A DNA stretch of 64,000 bases from JBKECP01 sp047974765. GTDB lineage: Bacteria; Pseudomonadota; Gammaproteobacteria; Pseudomonadales; Halieaceae. Below the pieces are notes generated by a model. That model worked only from the letters and a program-made list of their open reading frames with translations, was not told where the DNA came from and did not search any database. Shown here piece by piece: positions 44,273 through 53,531 of the stretch. Within the stretch, counting starts at the first letter, position 1. Each line of letters begins with the position of its first letter. Where the stretch lies: positions 62,001 through 126,000 of the forward strand of contig JBKECP010000020.1 in assembly GCA_047974765.1 (NCBI GenBank), read 5' to 3'. The position numbers were made by a program, and so were the translations under genes.

Positions 44273-45193
44273 ATGCGATGGAAGGACGGTAGACGCAGCA
44301 CTAATGTAGATGATCAGCGGGGCCAACGGACCGCATACAGCGGAGCTATGGCCAGTGCACCGGTGTTATTGCGCTTTTTACCTGCACTGATTCGCAGTAA
44401 AGCAGGGCGAACACTGCTGATTATTGGCGTACTGGTTGTTGTTGGCGGAAAAATGATGGGCGTTGATGTACTGTCAATGTTTCTTGGCGGTACCAATATG
44501 GAGCCTGTTCCCGACAGCAGTTCATCTTCAACCCAGCTGACGCCACAGCAGCAGGAAGCGGCAGATTTTGTCGCTGTGGTACTGGCTGATACTGAAGATA
44601 CCTGGAATGGTATTTTTCAGCAGCAGGGCCAGAACTATCGAGAACCCACACTGGTACTGTTCAGTGACCGGGTTAGCACCGCCTGTGGTATGGCGTCCTC
44701 GGCAGTAGGGCCGTTTTACTGCCCGGGGGATCAGCAGGTTTATATTGATCTGAGTTTTTTCAACGATCTTAAAACCCGTCACGGTGCTCCTGGTGATTTT
44801 GCCCAGGCCTATGTGATTGCCCATGAAATTGGCCATCATGTGCAGACCTTGTTGGGTATCAGCCAGCAGGTACGCAAAGCGGGCCAGGGGCGCAGTCAGG
44901 CTGAGGTTAATGCCCTGTCGGTACGGCAGGAACTACAGGCGGATTGTTTTGCGGGCCTGTGGGGCCATGCCGCCAATAATCAGCGTCAATTACTGGATGT
45001 GGGTGATCTGGAGGAGGCTTTGCGGGCAGCCACTGCCATTGGTGATGACCGCCTGCAAAGTCAGGCCGGTCACGAGGTGGTGCCTGACAGCTTCACCCAT
45101 GGCAGTTCTGAGCAGCGGGTGCGCTGGTTCCGTCGGGGTTTTGAAAGCGGCCAGCTGGAAAACTGTGATACTTTTACCGCATCGCAGATATAG
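44273..45193 (+). CDS. ypfJ: neutral zinc metallopeptidase (YpfJ / KPN_02809 family)
   Basis: A 306-residue membrane-anchored metalloprotease. A cytoplasmic N-terminus (MRWKDGRRSTNVDDQRG) is typical of the family, then one membrane segment (TLLIIGVLVVVGGKMMGVDV). The zinc motif is HEIGHH starting at H184 (AYVIAHEIGHHVQTLLGI), with a third ligand probably in ELQADCFAGLWGH. The conserved CGMASSAVGPFYCPGDQQVYID is present. It likely faces the periplasm. GGGAG lies before the ATG. Confidence 0.94.
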   Translation: MRWKDGRRSTNVDDQRGQRTAYSGAMASAPVLLRFLPALIRSKAGRTLLIIGVLVVVGGKMMGVDVLSMFLGGTNMEPVPDSSSSSTQLTPQQQEAADFVAVVLADTEDTWNGIFQQQGQNYREPTLVLFSDRVSTACGMASSAVGPFYCPGDQQVYIDLSFFNDLKTRHGAPGDFAQAYVIAHEIGHHVQTLLGISQQVRKAGQGRSQAEVNALSVRQELQADCFAGLWGHAANNQRQLLDVGDLEEALRAATAIGDDRLQSQAGHEVVPDSFTHGSSEQRVRWFRRGFESGQLENCDTFTASQI

Positions 45194-45328
45194 TACTGAG
45201 CTTAATCCTGTGATCGATTTCGTCAACGGGGCACATCTATGAGTCACTTACCCCGATAATCTGTGTGGCCGGGTTAATACAGATAGATATTTTACGGATG
45301 GATGTTTCTATTATGGCCAAAGCAAATG

Positions 45329-45349
45329 CCTGCACCCGACAGGTGCAGG
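45329..45349. terminator. hairpin between convergent ypfJ and WS/DGAT genes
   Basis: CCTGCACC, loop CGACA, GGTGCAGG: a perfect 8-base-pair stem between the two convergent stop codons. T-runs are poor on both strands, so termination efficiency is uncertain. Confidence 0.5.
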
Positions 45350-45377
45350 TATAGTTGATCAGGCACAGCTAAAGATC

Positions 45378-46928
45378 TCAGGGGCTACTCTTGGGTTTTG
45401 CCTTGGGTCGGGGTTTGGCTTTTGTGCGTGTTGTTGTTGCGGCTGTTTTTGTCACAGCCTTTTTCGGTGCCATTTTTCTTTTGGGCCTGCTTTTTGCCTT
45501 TTTACCTGGCCGGGTGATCAGTCCGGCTACTTCCTCCAGTTCCTGTAAAGAGTCTTCCAGATAATCGATCAGTCGCTGTACATGGGGCATGGCACGGCGG
45601 CAGGCAATAATGCCAAAATGCAGCTTGTTGTTATAGCTGACCAGCGTGATGTTCATGGCAAAACCATCAAAGACGATGGACACCGGATACATGCCATCAA
45701 GGCTGGCGCCGTTCCAGTAAAGTTGTTCACGGGGGCCGGGAACATTTGAGATAACGGTACTGAAGGCCGGGAATTTACTGGTCAGTCCCAGCACTGAGGT
45801 AAACAGGGCGGGAATTTGAGTGACCTGGGTGAAAATCATGGCTTCGCGGGGAGTCAGGGCGTTCATTAGCTTTTTGCCCGCCTGCATGGATGCCTGTACG
45901 CAGCGCATCCGTGCTGCCGGATCGTCCAGATGGGTAGCCAGATCGGCAATCATAAAACTGACCGCATTGGCACTGTCAAAATCATCTTTGGCCCGCAGTG
46001 AAATAGGCGTCATAGCCTTGAGTGATTTGCCGGGTAAGTCTCCCTGATTAATCAGATAGCGGCGCAATGCCGAACCACATAGCGTCAGTACCAGGTCATT
46101 CAATGTGCCGCCCATGGCCTTGGCGACCCGGTTAATGCGATCAAAATCCCAGCTCTGGGCGACAAAACGGCGTGACCCGGTTACATCGGTATTGATCGAG
46201 GTGCGTGGAATATTGTGCCAGGGTACAGCCAGGCCTTCACCACCGCCAAAAAATGTGCTGCCAAAACGTTTGAAGGCACCAAATAGATTGCCGGATACGT
46301 TCAGTTGCTGTTTTAGTGCCTCGCTGACGTTGCGCAACTCACCGCTATCGGGAATAACGGCCTGTTGTTTATGTTTGGCACGTTGTTGTGTTTTATAAGC
46401 CTCAAAGGCTTCCAGTGAAAAAGGCGAGTGCTCGCAGTAATCATTCTGGTCAGTGGAATACATGGCACTGACCGTATGCATGGAAGCAACACCATCAGTA
46501 ACGGCATGGTGAACCTTCATGTACATGGCAAACTGGCGGTTTTGCAGGCCTTCAATAAGATGAAACTCCCACAGAGGTCGACTGCGGTCAAGCAGGGTAC
46601 CGTGCAGCCTTGATATCAACATGAATAATTCACGGAAACGGCCGGGTTTGGGTAACGCAGAGTGCCGGACGTGGTAGTCAATATCAAAGGTTTTGTCCGC
46701 TTTCCAGTACAGTGGTCCCAGTGGCCCTGCTGCACCTGTGGAGACATAGTCACCAAAGGGACGGCGATAGGCCTCATCCATTTTTAATACGGCGGCCAGC
46801 TCCAGCAAAAAGGCGGCCTCGTCAACGTCGTCGGGTAAGGTGAAAAGGTGGAGTCCGCCAACGTGCATGGGTGTCTGGCGTTTTTCAAGGTAGAGAAAAC
46901 CGGCATCAGCCAATGGAATACGTCTCAT
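45378..46928 (-). CDS. wax ester synthase / diacylglycerol acyltransferase (WS/DGAT)
   Basis: A 516-residue bifunctional acyltransferase making wax esters or triacylglycerol from acyl-CoA. The active-site motif HHxxxDG is present as HHAVTDG at residues 140-146, with the family's PLWEFHLIEGL before it and NDLVLTLCGSALRRYL and NVPGPREQLYWNG after. After about residue 470 the enzyme carries a 45-residue tail made almost only of K, R, P, A and T (PKRKMAPKKAV, TKAKPRPKAKPKSSP), unusual for the family. It indicates neutral-lipid storage, in keeping with the acyl-CoA dehydrogenase and glycerol kinase genes nearby. Confidence 0.95.
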   Translation of the reverse strand: MRRIPLADAGFLYLEKRQTPMHVGGLHLFTLPDDVDEAAFLLELAAVLKMDEAYRRPFGDYVSTGAAGPLGPLYWKADKTFDIDYHVRHSALPKPGRFRELFMLISRLHGTLLDRSRPLWEFHLIEGLQNRQFAMYMKVHHAVTDGVASMHTVSAMYSTDQNDYCEHSPFSLEAFEAYKTQQRAKHKQQAVIPDSGELRNVSEALKQQLNVSGNLFGAFKRFGSTFFGGGEGLAVPWHNIPRTSINTDVTGSRRFVAQSWDFDRINRVAKAMGGTLNDLVLTLCGSALRRYLINQGDLPGKSLKAMTPISLRAKDDFDSANAVSFMIADLATHLDDPAARMRCVQASMQAGKKLMNALTPREAMIFTQVTQIPALFTSVLGLTSKFPAFSTVISNVPGPREQLYWNGASLDGMYPVSIVFDGFAMNITLVSYNNKLHFGIIACRRAMPHVQRLIDYLEDSLQELEEVAGLITRPGKKAKSRPKRKMAPKKAVTKTAATTTRTKAKPRPKAKPKSSP

Positions 46929-47342
46929 CGATTCTGTCCTACGCTGTCTTTTTTCTGGCGTGTTCCGGTCAAACCGACCCGGACGGCGTGAGGTTATCAG
47001 GCCCGTTGACTAGACTGATTCCTTTTATCGGTAAATGCAATACTCTACGGATGACAAATCACGCACAGCCCTGCTTTTTCGGATGTTTTGCAAAATCCGG
47101 GTGAGCGTTCCGGCGGGTTCCAGTGTTTGCAATGACTGTGCAATTGCTGATTGTTATGCCTGGCCTGTAACCGTGTGGGGAATTTATCTGGCAGCATGGC
47201 CGGTAATTTGAGTTCACTGCCCCGTGTATTTCATCAAGCCGTATCAGCTGTATTTATAAATTTAATTGCTGATTGATTGGACGGGCAAAGCAGAAGGACT
47301 TACGCCCGCCCCAAAATACGTCACCTTTTCAGACAGATTGGC
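46929..47342. other. intergenic region between WS/DGAT and the SOS-controlled small gene
   Basis: More than 400 bases without a supportable gene. It must contain the WS/DGAT promoter (minus strand). A short plus-strand frame at 46871-47104 overlaps the 5' end of WS/DGAT and looks like a shadow. Toward the right edge, TTTTCA at 47326-47331 could be the -35 of the LexA-controlled promoter. Confidence 0.45.
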
Positions 47343-47362
47343 TACTGTATATATAGACAGTA
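47343..47362 (+). promoter_or_regulatory. LexA (SOS) box upstream of a small membrane protein
   Basis: TACTGTATATATAGACAGTA differs from the LexA consensus TACTGTATATATATACAGTA at one position and keeps both CTGT and ACAG. Its TATATA core could be the -10 of a promoter with -35 TTTTCA 17-18 bases upstream, so LexA would block RNA polymerase directly. It sits 59 bases before the ATG of the 67-residue gene. Confidence 0.88.
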
Positions 47363-47421
47363 GTTCTTGATCGTGGCAAAGTGGCCTCCAGTGATAAAAA
47401 CATCAACGGGAGATAAACACT

Positions 47422-47625
47422 ATGACTGGAATTCAGGCAGAACAGCAGATTATTCGCCAGTTATTAAAGGGGCATTCCTCTGCACAGAAGCAAAAAAATT
47501 CCGCCCGGCGGCTGGTTGAAATGTTGGCTGTGGCAACGGCTGTTGCGATGCTGGGTTTATTGGCGGGGCCGCTATTACTGCCGTTGATGATTGCGGCCGT
47601 GCTGCTGACGCTGGGGATTGAATAG
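47422..47625 (+). CDS. 67-residue membrane protein under LexA control, function unknown
   Basis: A small protein with a polar, partly basic N-terminus (MTGIQAEQQIIRQLLKGHSS, AQKQKNSARRLVEM) and a hydrophobic C-terminal half (LAVATAVAMLGLLAGPLLLP, LMIAAVLLTLGIE) able to form a membrane hairpin or one long helix. GGGAG 9 bases before the ATG and a LexA box upstream make it a real, SOS-inducible gene. I do not recognise the family. SOS-induced small membrane proteins in other bacteria include toxins (TisB) and division inhibitors; resemblance here is in size and control only. Confidence 0.75.
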   Translation: MTGIQAEQQIIRQLLKGHSSAQKQKNSARRLVEMLAVATAVAMLGLLAGPLLLPLMIAAVLLTLGIE

Positions 47626-47730
47626 CTCTGTAAATAATAGCCCCACTTTAACGGTTTATTTTAAACAATCCTGTTTTGAACGATATGGTTCGTTGTTTGG
47701 CATAATTTGTTGTTATAACGGGATTTGTTG

Positions 47731-48699
47731 CTATAGCCAGCGAATATGCCGAAACAGCAATAGCATACCGCCCGCCAGTGTTGCCATAACGGTCAGCAGT
47801 ATAAAGTAACCATAGTGATGGCGAAGCTCGGGAATATAGTCAAAATTCATTCCGTAAAGACCGGCGAGAAAGCTCAGCGGGATAAAAATAGCGGTGATAA
47901 TGGTCAGTATCTTCATCGTATTGCTCAGGTGGTGTGAAGTGATTGAAATATGGCCTTCAATCAAATCCCCGCAGAGCTCATAAAACATATTGCAAAGGCT
48001 GTAGAGGCGTTCGCAGCGGTCATAAAGATCTCGCCGCTGGTGATGATTGTGGTCCCTTTTGTGACCCAAATGCGGGCTGCCATCGTGTAATAAATCTTCT
48101 GTCATATCCTTGTGATAACTGAAGATACGACGGAGTTTACGCAGCCGGGAACGGTACAATACCAGCTCCTTCATTACATCTTCAGAGCGCCTGGTCAGCA
48201 GGGCATCTTCGAGTTCACCCAATATATCTTCAAAATCCAGTATTCGCTCAAGATAGAGTCCGCTGGCAAAATGCAGCAATTTAAGGGCGAGTTTGGCGGG
48301 TGAGGCCAGCAGGGAGTTTTCGGCAGGCTGTTCCCAGAAATGATTGATGCCAGGAGCCGGGCCTCGGCGCAGTGAAATGAGATATCTGTCGGTGATCCAC
48401 AAATCCAGTTGCTGTGGCGTCAAGGATAAATATTCATCAAAATCGGCAAGCCCTCGAAACAGCACAAAGGTATTGTGTTCAAAGACCTCGATTTTGGGTG
48501 GATGGTTTTGCCGTGAGCTGTCAGAGACAGACAGCTCGTTGCAGCCCATTGAAAACAACAGCGTGCGAACTTCGGTTGTGAGTGTATCATCAATGTCCAG
48601 CCACAGTTTGCTGTCGCTGTGATCTCGCCATTGCTCAATGAGTTCGATGCCACCCGTCTGACGGTGACCATCAGCGAACAGTAGCATTGTCCGTATCAT
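47731..48699 (-). CDS. zntB: CorA family divalent-cation transporter (ZntB-like)
   Basis: A 322-residue CorA-superfamily channel. The large N-terminal cytoplasmic domain (WLDIDDTLTTEVRTLLFSMG) is followed by long helices and two C-terminal membrane segments; the pore signature is GMN in LAGLYGMNFDYIPEL. Features such as LFRGLADFD and an N-terminal ZntB-like layout suggest zinc rather than magnesium, but specificity is an inference. It converges on the SOS-controlled small gene. Confidence 0.88.
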   Translation of the reverse strand: MIRTMLLFADGHRQTGGIELIEQWRDHSDSKLWLDIDDTLTTEVRTLLFSMGCNELSVSDSSRQNHPPKIEVFEHNTFVLFRGLADFDEYLSLTPQQLDLWITDRYLISLRRGPAPGINHFWEQPAENSLLASPAKLALKLLHFASGLYLERILDFEDILGELEDALLTRRSEDVMKELVLYRSRLRKLRRIFSYHKDMTEDLLHDGSPHLGHKRDHNHHQRRDLYDRCERLYSLCNMFYELCGDLIEGHISITSHHLSNTMKILTIITAIFIPLSFLAGLYGMNFDYIPELRHHYGYFILLTVMATLAGGMLLLFRHIRWL

Positions 48700-48912
48700 G
48701 TTATGTGCTCACAATATGCTGGGAAGACAGGATGCGATGATAGCATGACCTCCAGTATATCCATCAAAGAGCTGGTCGTATTTTTAGCTGCTTTGCAGGT
48801 TTTACTTGCCTCAAAGATGGGCTTCTTGCAGGCTATGCAGTTGTGCTGGTTTTGTTCTTGAATCGTGTCTAGGACAAAGCAGCTTCAGTAGGGATTGGTT
48901 CAGGAATAAAAA

Positions 48913-49521
48913 ATGGCAAAAGTCATCCATTACTATGCCCACCCAGGGCATCGGTTTTCCAGTATTAATAAAGCCATGTGGGATGCCTCCCGGCAGGTCG
49001 AGAATGTTATGCATGTTGACCTTTGCCGTGAATATCCGCGTTACGATATCAATATTGATCAGGAACAGGCGCGCCTGCTGTCACACGATATTATTGTTGT
49101 ACAGTTTCCGATGTTCTGGTATTCCGCACCAGCACTGGTCAAGGAATGGCTGGACCTTACGTTTGAACACGGTTTTGCCTATGGCGATGGCGGTAGTCAA
49201 CTCAAAGGCAAATGGCTGATGCTGGCAGTGAGTACCTCAGCCCCGGAATGTGCTTTTTCCGGCAAAGGCTATCAGCACTATCCCTTGCGAACTTTTCTGA
49301 CACCTTTTGAACAAACAGCACGCTTGAGCGGTATGCGATTTGCTGCGCCCTATGTACGTTATGGTGCGCTGGAGGGTAGTTCGCAAGCTCATGCCGAGGG
49401 CTTTGTCAGGTTGTTACAGGCGCTGCGCAATGACCGCTATAACCTGGAGGTGGCGGAGGCTTCCGAGTGTATCCATCACGATACTCTGCCACTGAACCAG
49501 CCATTACATACGGAGGCCTGA
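48913..49521 (+). CDS. kefF: KefF/KefG-type flavodoxin-fold ancillary quinone reductase
   Basis: A 202-residue NAD(P)H:quinone oxidoreductase-like protein (KVIHYYAHPGHRFSSINKAM, VVQFPMFWYSAPALVKEWLD, FAYGDGGSQLKGK). Proteins of this type bind to and activate KefB/KefC potassium efflux systems. The gene starts with a clear ATG and ends 3 bases before the Kef transporter, so the two are one operon and probably one complex. Confidence 0.93.
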   Translation: MAKVIHYYAHPGHRFSSINKAMWDASRQVENVMHVDLCREYPRYDINIDQEQARLLSHDIIVVQFPMFWYSAPALVKEWLDLTFEHGFAYGDGGSQLKGKWLMLAVSTSAPECAFSGKGYQHYPLRTFLTPFEQTARLSGMRFAAPYVRYGALEGSSQAHAEGFVRLLQALRNDRYNLEVAEASECIHHDTLPLNQPLHTEA

Positions 49522-49524
49522 GCC

Positions 49525-51459
49525 ATGACTGACTTTTTACTGCTGGCCTTTATTTTCTTGATTGCAGGTGTCGTGACCGTACCGATTGCCAGCCGTCTGG
49601 GGCTGGGTTCAGTGCTGGGCTATCTGATAGCGGGCATTATTATCAGCCCGATTCTTGTCGGGTTGAATGTAGATCTGATCTCTATTCAGCACTTTGCCGA
49701 GTTTGGCGTAGTTATGATGCTGTTTCTGGTCGGTCTGGAGTTGGAACCCAAAATGCTCTGGCAGATGCGGTCCCGCCTGCTTGGGCTGGGTGGCCTGCAG
49801 GTGCTGTTGACTACTGCCCTGATTGCCGGTGTGGTCATGCTTCTTGGTCAGTCATGGACGATTGCGCTGGCCTGTGGTCTGGTGTTGTCACTGTCATCGA
49901 CAGCTATCGTATTGCAAACGCTGAATGAAAAGGGGCTGATGCGCTCTGATGGTGGCCAGGCGGGTTTTTCGGTATTGCTGTTTCAGGATATTGCCGTTAT
50001 TCCAATGCTGGCGCTGATTCCTCTGCTGGCGATTCCCGAGCTGGCCGATATGACCAATCAGGCAGTGGCTCACGGTGCAGATGCTGCCGGGGGGAATAGT
50101 CATGGCCACAATATCAGCCTGGTGGAGGGGCGGCCTGGCTGGCAGGTGGCAATAATTACCAGTGTGGCCATTGCTGCGGTGGTGGCGGTGGGTGCCTTTT
50201 TGACGAGGCCGGTATTTCGTTTTATTGCCATGGCTAATATGCGTGAGCTTTTTGTGGCTACGGCGTTGATGTTCGTTATTGCCATTGCGCTTTTAATGAC
50301 CATGGTGGGGCTGTCGCCTGCACTGGGTACTTTTCTTGCCGGTGTGGTACTTGCCAACAGTGAATATCGCCATGAACTGGAAAGTGATATTGACCCTTTC
50401 CGTGGTCTGCTGCTGGGCCTGTTTTTTATGACAGTGGGAGCAGCTATCGATTTTGCACTGCTATTTGGCAATATCGGCCTGATATTGGGCCTGACGCTTG
50501 GATTGATGCTGATTAAAGCACTGGTTTTACTACTGCTTGGAAAAATTTTCCATATTCGCGGCGCCGATAAGTGGCTGTTTGCTCTCGGTCTTGCTCAGGC
50601 GGGTGAGTTTGGTTTTGTGTTGCTGTCTTTTACCGTAGCCAATTATGTTTTACCACAGGCCATTGCTGATCAGCTTTTGCTGGTGGTGGCGCTGTCAATG
50701 ATGTTGACGCCCCTGCTGTTTATTTTTTATGAGCGTGTCATTGTGCCAATGTATTCAGGAGCCGAGGAGCGTGCGGCTGATGAGATTGATGAAAAGGGCC
50801 AGGTTATCATTGCCGGTTATGGCCGTTTTGGTGGTGTTATCAACCGCATGTTATTGTCTGCGGGTTATGAAACAACGGTGCTGGATTACTCCTCATCACA
50901 GCTGGATATGTTGCGTACCTTTGGTGTCAGGGTGTTCTTTGGTGATGCTACCCGTGCAGACATGCTGGAGGCTGCCGGTATTGGTGAGGCACGCTTGCTG
51001 GTAGTGGCTATTGACCAGCGTGAACAGGCTACAGAGCTGGTCAAACAAGTCCGCAACAGTTATCCGGAGCTGCATGTTGTGGCGCGTGCAATGGATCGCA
51101 ACCATGTGTATGAGCTGTATGCTGCCGGTGCCAACGATATTATTCGCGACACCTTTGACAGTGCCGTCCGGGCCGGGCGTTCAGCCTGGGAAGCGCTCGG
51201 CATCCACCCTTTTGAAGCAGAAATTCTCGCCCGTACTTTTGTGCGTGAGGATAAGGCCGTACTGCGTGAGCTTGCTCCACTTTACGATATTACTGTTCCG
51301 CCCCAGGAAAATGAGGCTTATTTTACCCGTGCCCGCGAATTAATGGTGGAGGGTGATCTGGACCTGGTCAGTCGGGGGCAGGCTTTTCGCAGCCGCAGTG
51401 CCAGAGGCTGGTCGCCACCTTCGTGGGAGGATGTTGACAGTGATCAGACCGGCCATTGA
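49525..51459 (+). CDS. kefC: glutathione-regulated potassium efflux system (KefB/KefC)
   Basis: A 644-residue CPA2 antiporter. The N-terminal 390 residues form about 12 membrane segments (LLLAFIFLIAGVVTVPIASR, GLSPALGTFLAGVVLANSEY), then a cytoplasmic TrkA-N/Rossmann domain (VIIAGYGRFGGVINRMLLSA). In the family it is gated by glutathione and its electrophile conjugates to acidify the cell and protect against toxic electrophiles. A histidine/glycine-rich loop (HGADAAGGNSHGHN) between membrane segments is an odd insertion. The adjacent KefF-type protein supports the assignment. Confidence 0.94.
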   Translation: MTDFLLLAFIFLIAGVVTVPIASRLGLGSVLGYLIAGIIISPILVGLNVDLISIQHFAEFGVVMMLFLVGLELEPKMLWQMRSRLLGLGGLQVLLTTALIAGVVMLLGQSWTIALACGLVLSLSSTAIVLQTLNEKGLMRSDGGQAGFSVLLFQDIAVIPMLALIPLLAIPELADMTNQAVAHGADAAGGNSHGHNISLVEGRPGWQVAIITSVAIAAVVAVGAFLTRPVFRFIAMANMRELFVATALMFVIAIALLMTMVGLSPALGTFLAGVVLANSEYRHELESDIDPFRGLLLGLFFMTVGAAIDFALLFGNIGLILGLTLGLMLIKALVLLLLGKIFHIRGADKWLFALGLAQAGEFGFVLLSFTVANYVLPQAIADQLLLVVALSMMLTPLLFIFYERVIVPMYSGAEERAADEIDEKGQVIIAGYGRFGGVINRMLLSAGYETTVLDYSSSQLDMLRTFGVRVFFGDATRADMLEAAGIGEARLLVVAIDQREQATELVKQVRNSYPELHVVARAMDRNHVYELYAAGANDIIRDTFDSAVRAGRSAWEALGIHPFEAEILARTFVREDKAVLRELAPLYDITVPPQENEAYFTRARELMVEGDLDLVSRGQAFRSRSARGWSPPSWEDVDSDQTGH

Positions 51460-51468
51460 ACTGACAGT

Positions 51469-52860
51469 ATGAGCACTGAGTCTGCTGTTTTTCTAAGCGG
51501 TAATCTGATGCGGCATGTAGTGCGCATGTCGCTGACAACCAGTATCGGTCTGATGGCCATGTTTGCGGTTGACCTTGTCGATCTCATTTTTATTTCGATG
51601 CTGGGTAATGATGCTTTGGCGGCGGCTGTCGGCTATGCCGGTTCGCTGCTGTTTTTTACCAATGCCATCAATATTGGTTTTTCAATTGCTGCCGGTTCAC
51701 TGGTTGCCAGGGCTATTGGCGCCGGACGCGGTGAAGAAGCCCGTGAATACGCAACCAGCGTCGGCTTGTATGCCGCTCTTACCGGTATCGTACTGCCACT
51801 GCTGATTTTGTCACAGGTTGAGTCCATTCTTTCACTGTTTGGCGCTGAAGGTGAGGTGTTGGCACTGGCTGCCCGCTATGTCTGTTTTGTCGTGCCAAGC
51901 ATGTGGATGGTAGGGGTGGCAATGACTGCCATGGCTGTGTTGAGAGCCCATGGTGATGCCCGGCGCTCGATGATGGCAACACTTTATGGCGGCACGGTCA
52001 ATGCGGTGCTTGATCCAATATTGATTTTTGGGCTCGATTTTGGTTTGGATGGAGCTGCCTTGGCATCGGTGGCGGCAAGGTTGGCCATGCTGCTGTGTGC
52101 CGCGCTGCCGCTTATCCGTGTATATCGTGGTTTTGCAAAACCTGGCCTGGCTTTGATGCTGCGTGATGCAACAGCCATTGGTGGCATGGCGGCACCGGCG
52201 GTAATGACCAATATTGCCACCCCGGTGGGCAATGCCATTGTGACGCGTGAAATTGCTCAGTTTGGTACTGAAGCCGTTGCTGGTATGGCAATCATCAGTC
52301 GTTTAATGCCGGTGGCATTTTCGGTGATTTTTGCGCTATCTGGCGCAATTGGGCCGATCATCGGGCAGAACTTCGGTGCTGGTCAGTATGCCCGTGTGCG
52401 GCGGGGTTTTGTGGCAGGCGTCCAGTTTGCGGGATTCTATATTGTACTGGTCAGCGCACTGCTGTTCTTGCTGCGTTCGCCAATAGCGGATTTATTTGAT
52501 GCTACTGGCATTACCCGTGAGCTGGTTTATCTGTTTTGTGGAGTACTGGCTTTGGCGGGTTTTTTTAACGGTGTTATTTTTGTTGCCAATGCCAGTTTTA
52601 ATAACCTGGGTCATCCTCTGTATTCAACCTGGATCAACTGGGGGCGGCATACATTGGGCACCTGGCCTTTGGCCATAGTCGGGGCACATATGGCTGAGGC
52701 CCAGGGAGTATTGTTCGGGCAGGCTGTGGGCGGGATTTTCTTTGCACTGATCGCCTGGTTGCTGGCATTGCGGGTGATGCGTACAAGTGCTGAACAAACG
52801 CCGGAAGAAGAGAGTGAGCCGCCACTGGCAACACCCATGCTGCATCGGCGGGGCTGGTAA
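51469..52860 (+). CDS. MATE family efflux transporter
   Basis: A 463-residue multidrug/toxin extrusion antiporter with 12 predicted membrane segments in two repeats (VRMSLTTSIGLMAMFAVDLV, GFSIAAGSLVARAIGAGRGE; then SGAIGPIIGQNFGAGQYARV). It exports cationic compounds using sodium or proton gradients. It starts 9 bases after kefC, so it may be the third gene of that operon, consistent with a detoxification unit. The substrate is unknown. Confidence 0.93.
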   Translation: MSTESAVFLSGNLMRHVVRMSLTTSIGLMAMFAVDLVDLIFISMLGNDALAAAVGYAGSLLFFTNAINIGFSIAAGSLVARAIGAGRGEEAREYATSVGLYAALTGIVLPLLILSQVESILSLFGAEGEVLALAARYVCFVVPSMWMVGVAMTAMAVLRAHGDARRSMMATLYGGTVNAVLDPILIFGLDFGLDGAALASVAARLAMLLCAALPLIRVYRGFAKPGLALMLRDATAIGGMAAPAVMTNIATPVGNAIVTREIAQFGTEAVAGMAIISRLMPVAFSVIFALSGAIGPIIGQNFGAGQYARVRRGFVAGVQFAGFYIVLVSALLFLLRSPIADLFDATGITRELVYLFCGVLALAGFFNGVIFVANASFNNLGHPLYSTWINWGRHTLGTWPLAIVGAHMAEAQGVLFGQAVGGIFFALIAWLLALRVMRTSAEQTPEEESEPPLATPMLHRRGW

Positions 52861-52986
52861 TGCGCGGATGATAATGTAACAGAAGTGATACCTTTGCTGA
52901 GTGGTCTATATAACTGGCTGCGTTATACTGCGGCTTCTGTTGTTGTACTAAGGCTGTACTTGATACCTCTAAAGGGAGACTGTGTT

Positions 52987-53409
52987 ATGGAATTGATTGA
53001 AATGGGTGCTCAACTGTTATCTGACAAGCTGGGGCTGAATGTGGACCCGGCCATCATCACTGGCGCTCTTGATAAATTGTTGGGCGATGGTAATGGCAAT
53101 ATTGATATTGCCGCTTTAGTAAGTCAGATGACACAAAATGGTGGTTTGAGTTCGATTGTAAACAGCTGGTTGGGTGATGGATCCAACAGTCCGATTTCAA
53201 CTGATGCTATTCAAAGCCTGTTTGGTGAAGGTAAATTGTCCGAGTTTGCATCCAGTCTGGGCACCGATACCGGCACGGCGATCGACGGTTTGTCAGGCAT
53301 GTTGCCGCAATTGGTCGACAAGGCCAGCAGCGGCGGTAATCTGCTGGACTCAGTAGGTGGTGTGGGTGGCTTGATGGATGCGGCCAGCTCACTGTTTGGT
53401 AAAAAATAA
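52987..53409 (+). CDS. DUF937 family protein (YidB-like)
   Basis: A 140-residue glycine-, serine- and aspartate-rich protein of the DUF937 family. ATG 52987 is set by AGGGAGA upstream; the frame is open further back. The ISTDAIQSLFGEGKLSEFAS segment and a C-terminal SLFGKK are seen, as in YidB-like proteins. Function unknown. It has its own terminator and probably its own promoter. Confidence 0.85.
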   Translation: MELIEMGAQLLSDKLGLNVDPAIITGALDKLLGDGNGNIDIAALVSQMTQNGGLSSIVNSWLGDGSNSPISTDAIQSLFGEGKLSEFASSLGTDTGTAIDGLSGMLPQLVDKASSGGNLLDSVGGVGGLMDAASSLFGKK

Positions 53410-53422
53410 ATCAAACTGTCAG

Positions 53423-53453
53423 CAGGGTGCTGTATTTGTAGCGCCCTGTTTTT
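53423..53453 (+). terminator. intrinsic terminator after DUF937
   Basis: CAGGGTGCT pairs with AGCGCCCTG (one T-G) around GTATTTGT, followed by TTTTTC. Confidence 0.85.
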
Positions 53454-53531
53454 CTGCCTCCCTTAAAGAGTCTATCCAGAAACTGCCAGGGCTGAAGGCT
53501 ATTGTATGCCTCAGGGATATTTTGTGACCGT

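Noticed and set aside
46871..47104. 77-codon plus-strand frame at the WS/DGAT 5' end
   Set aside because: Overlaps the antisense of WS/DGAT and lacks a ribosome binding site or recognisable domain.
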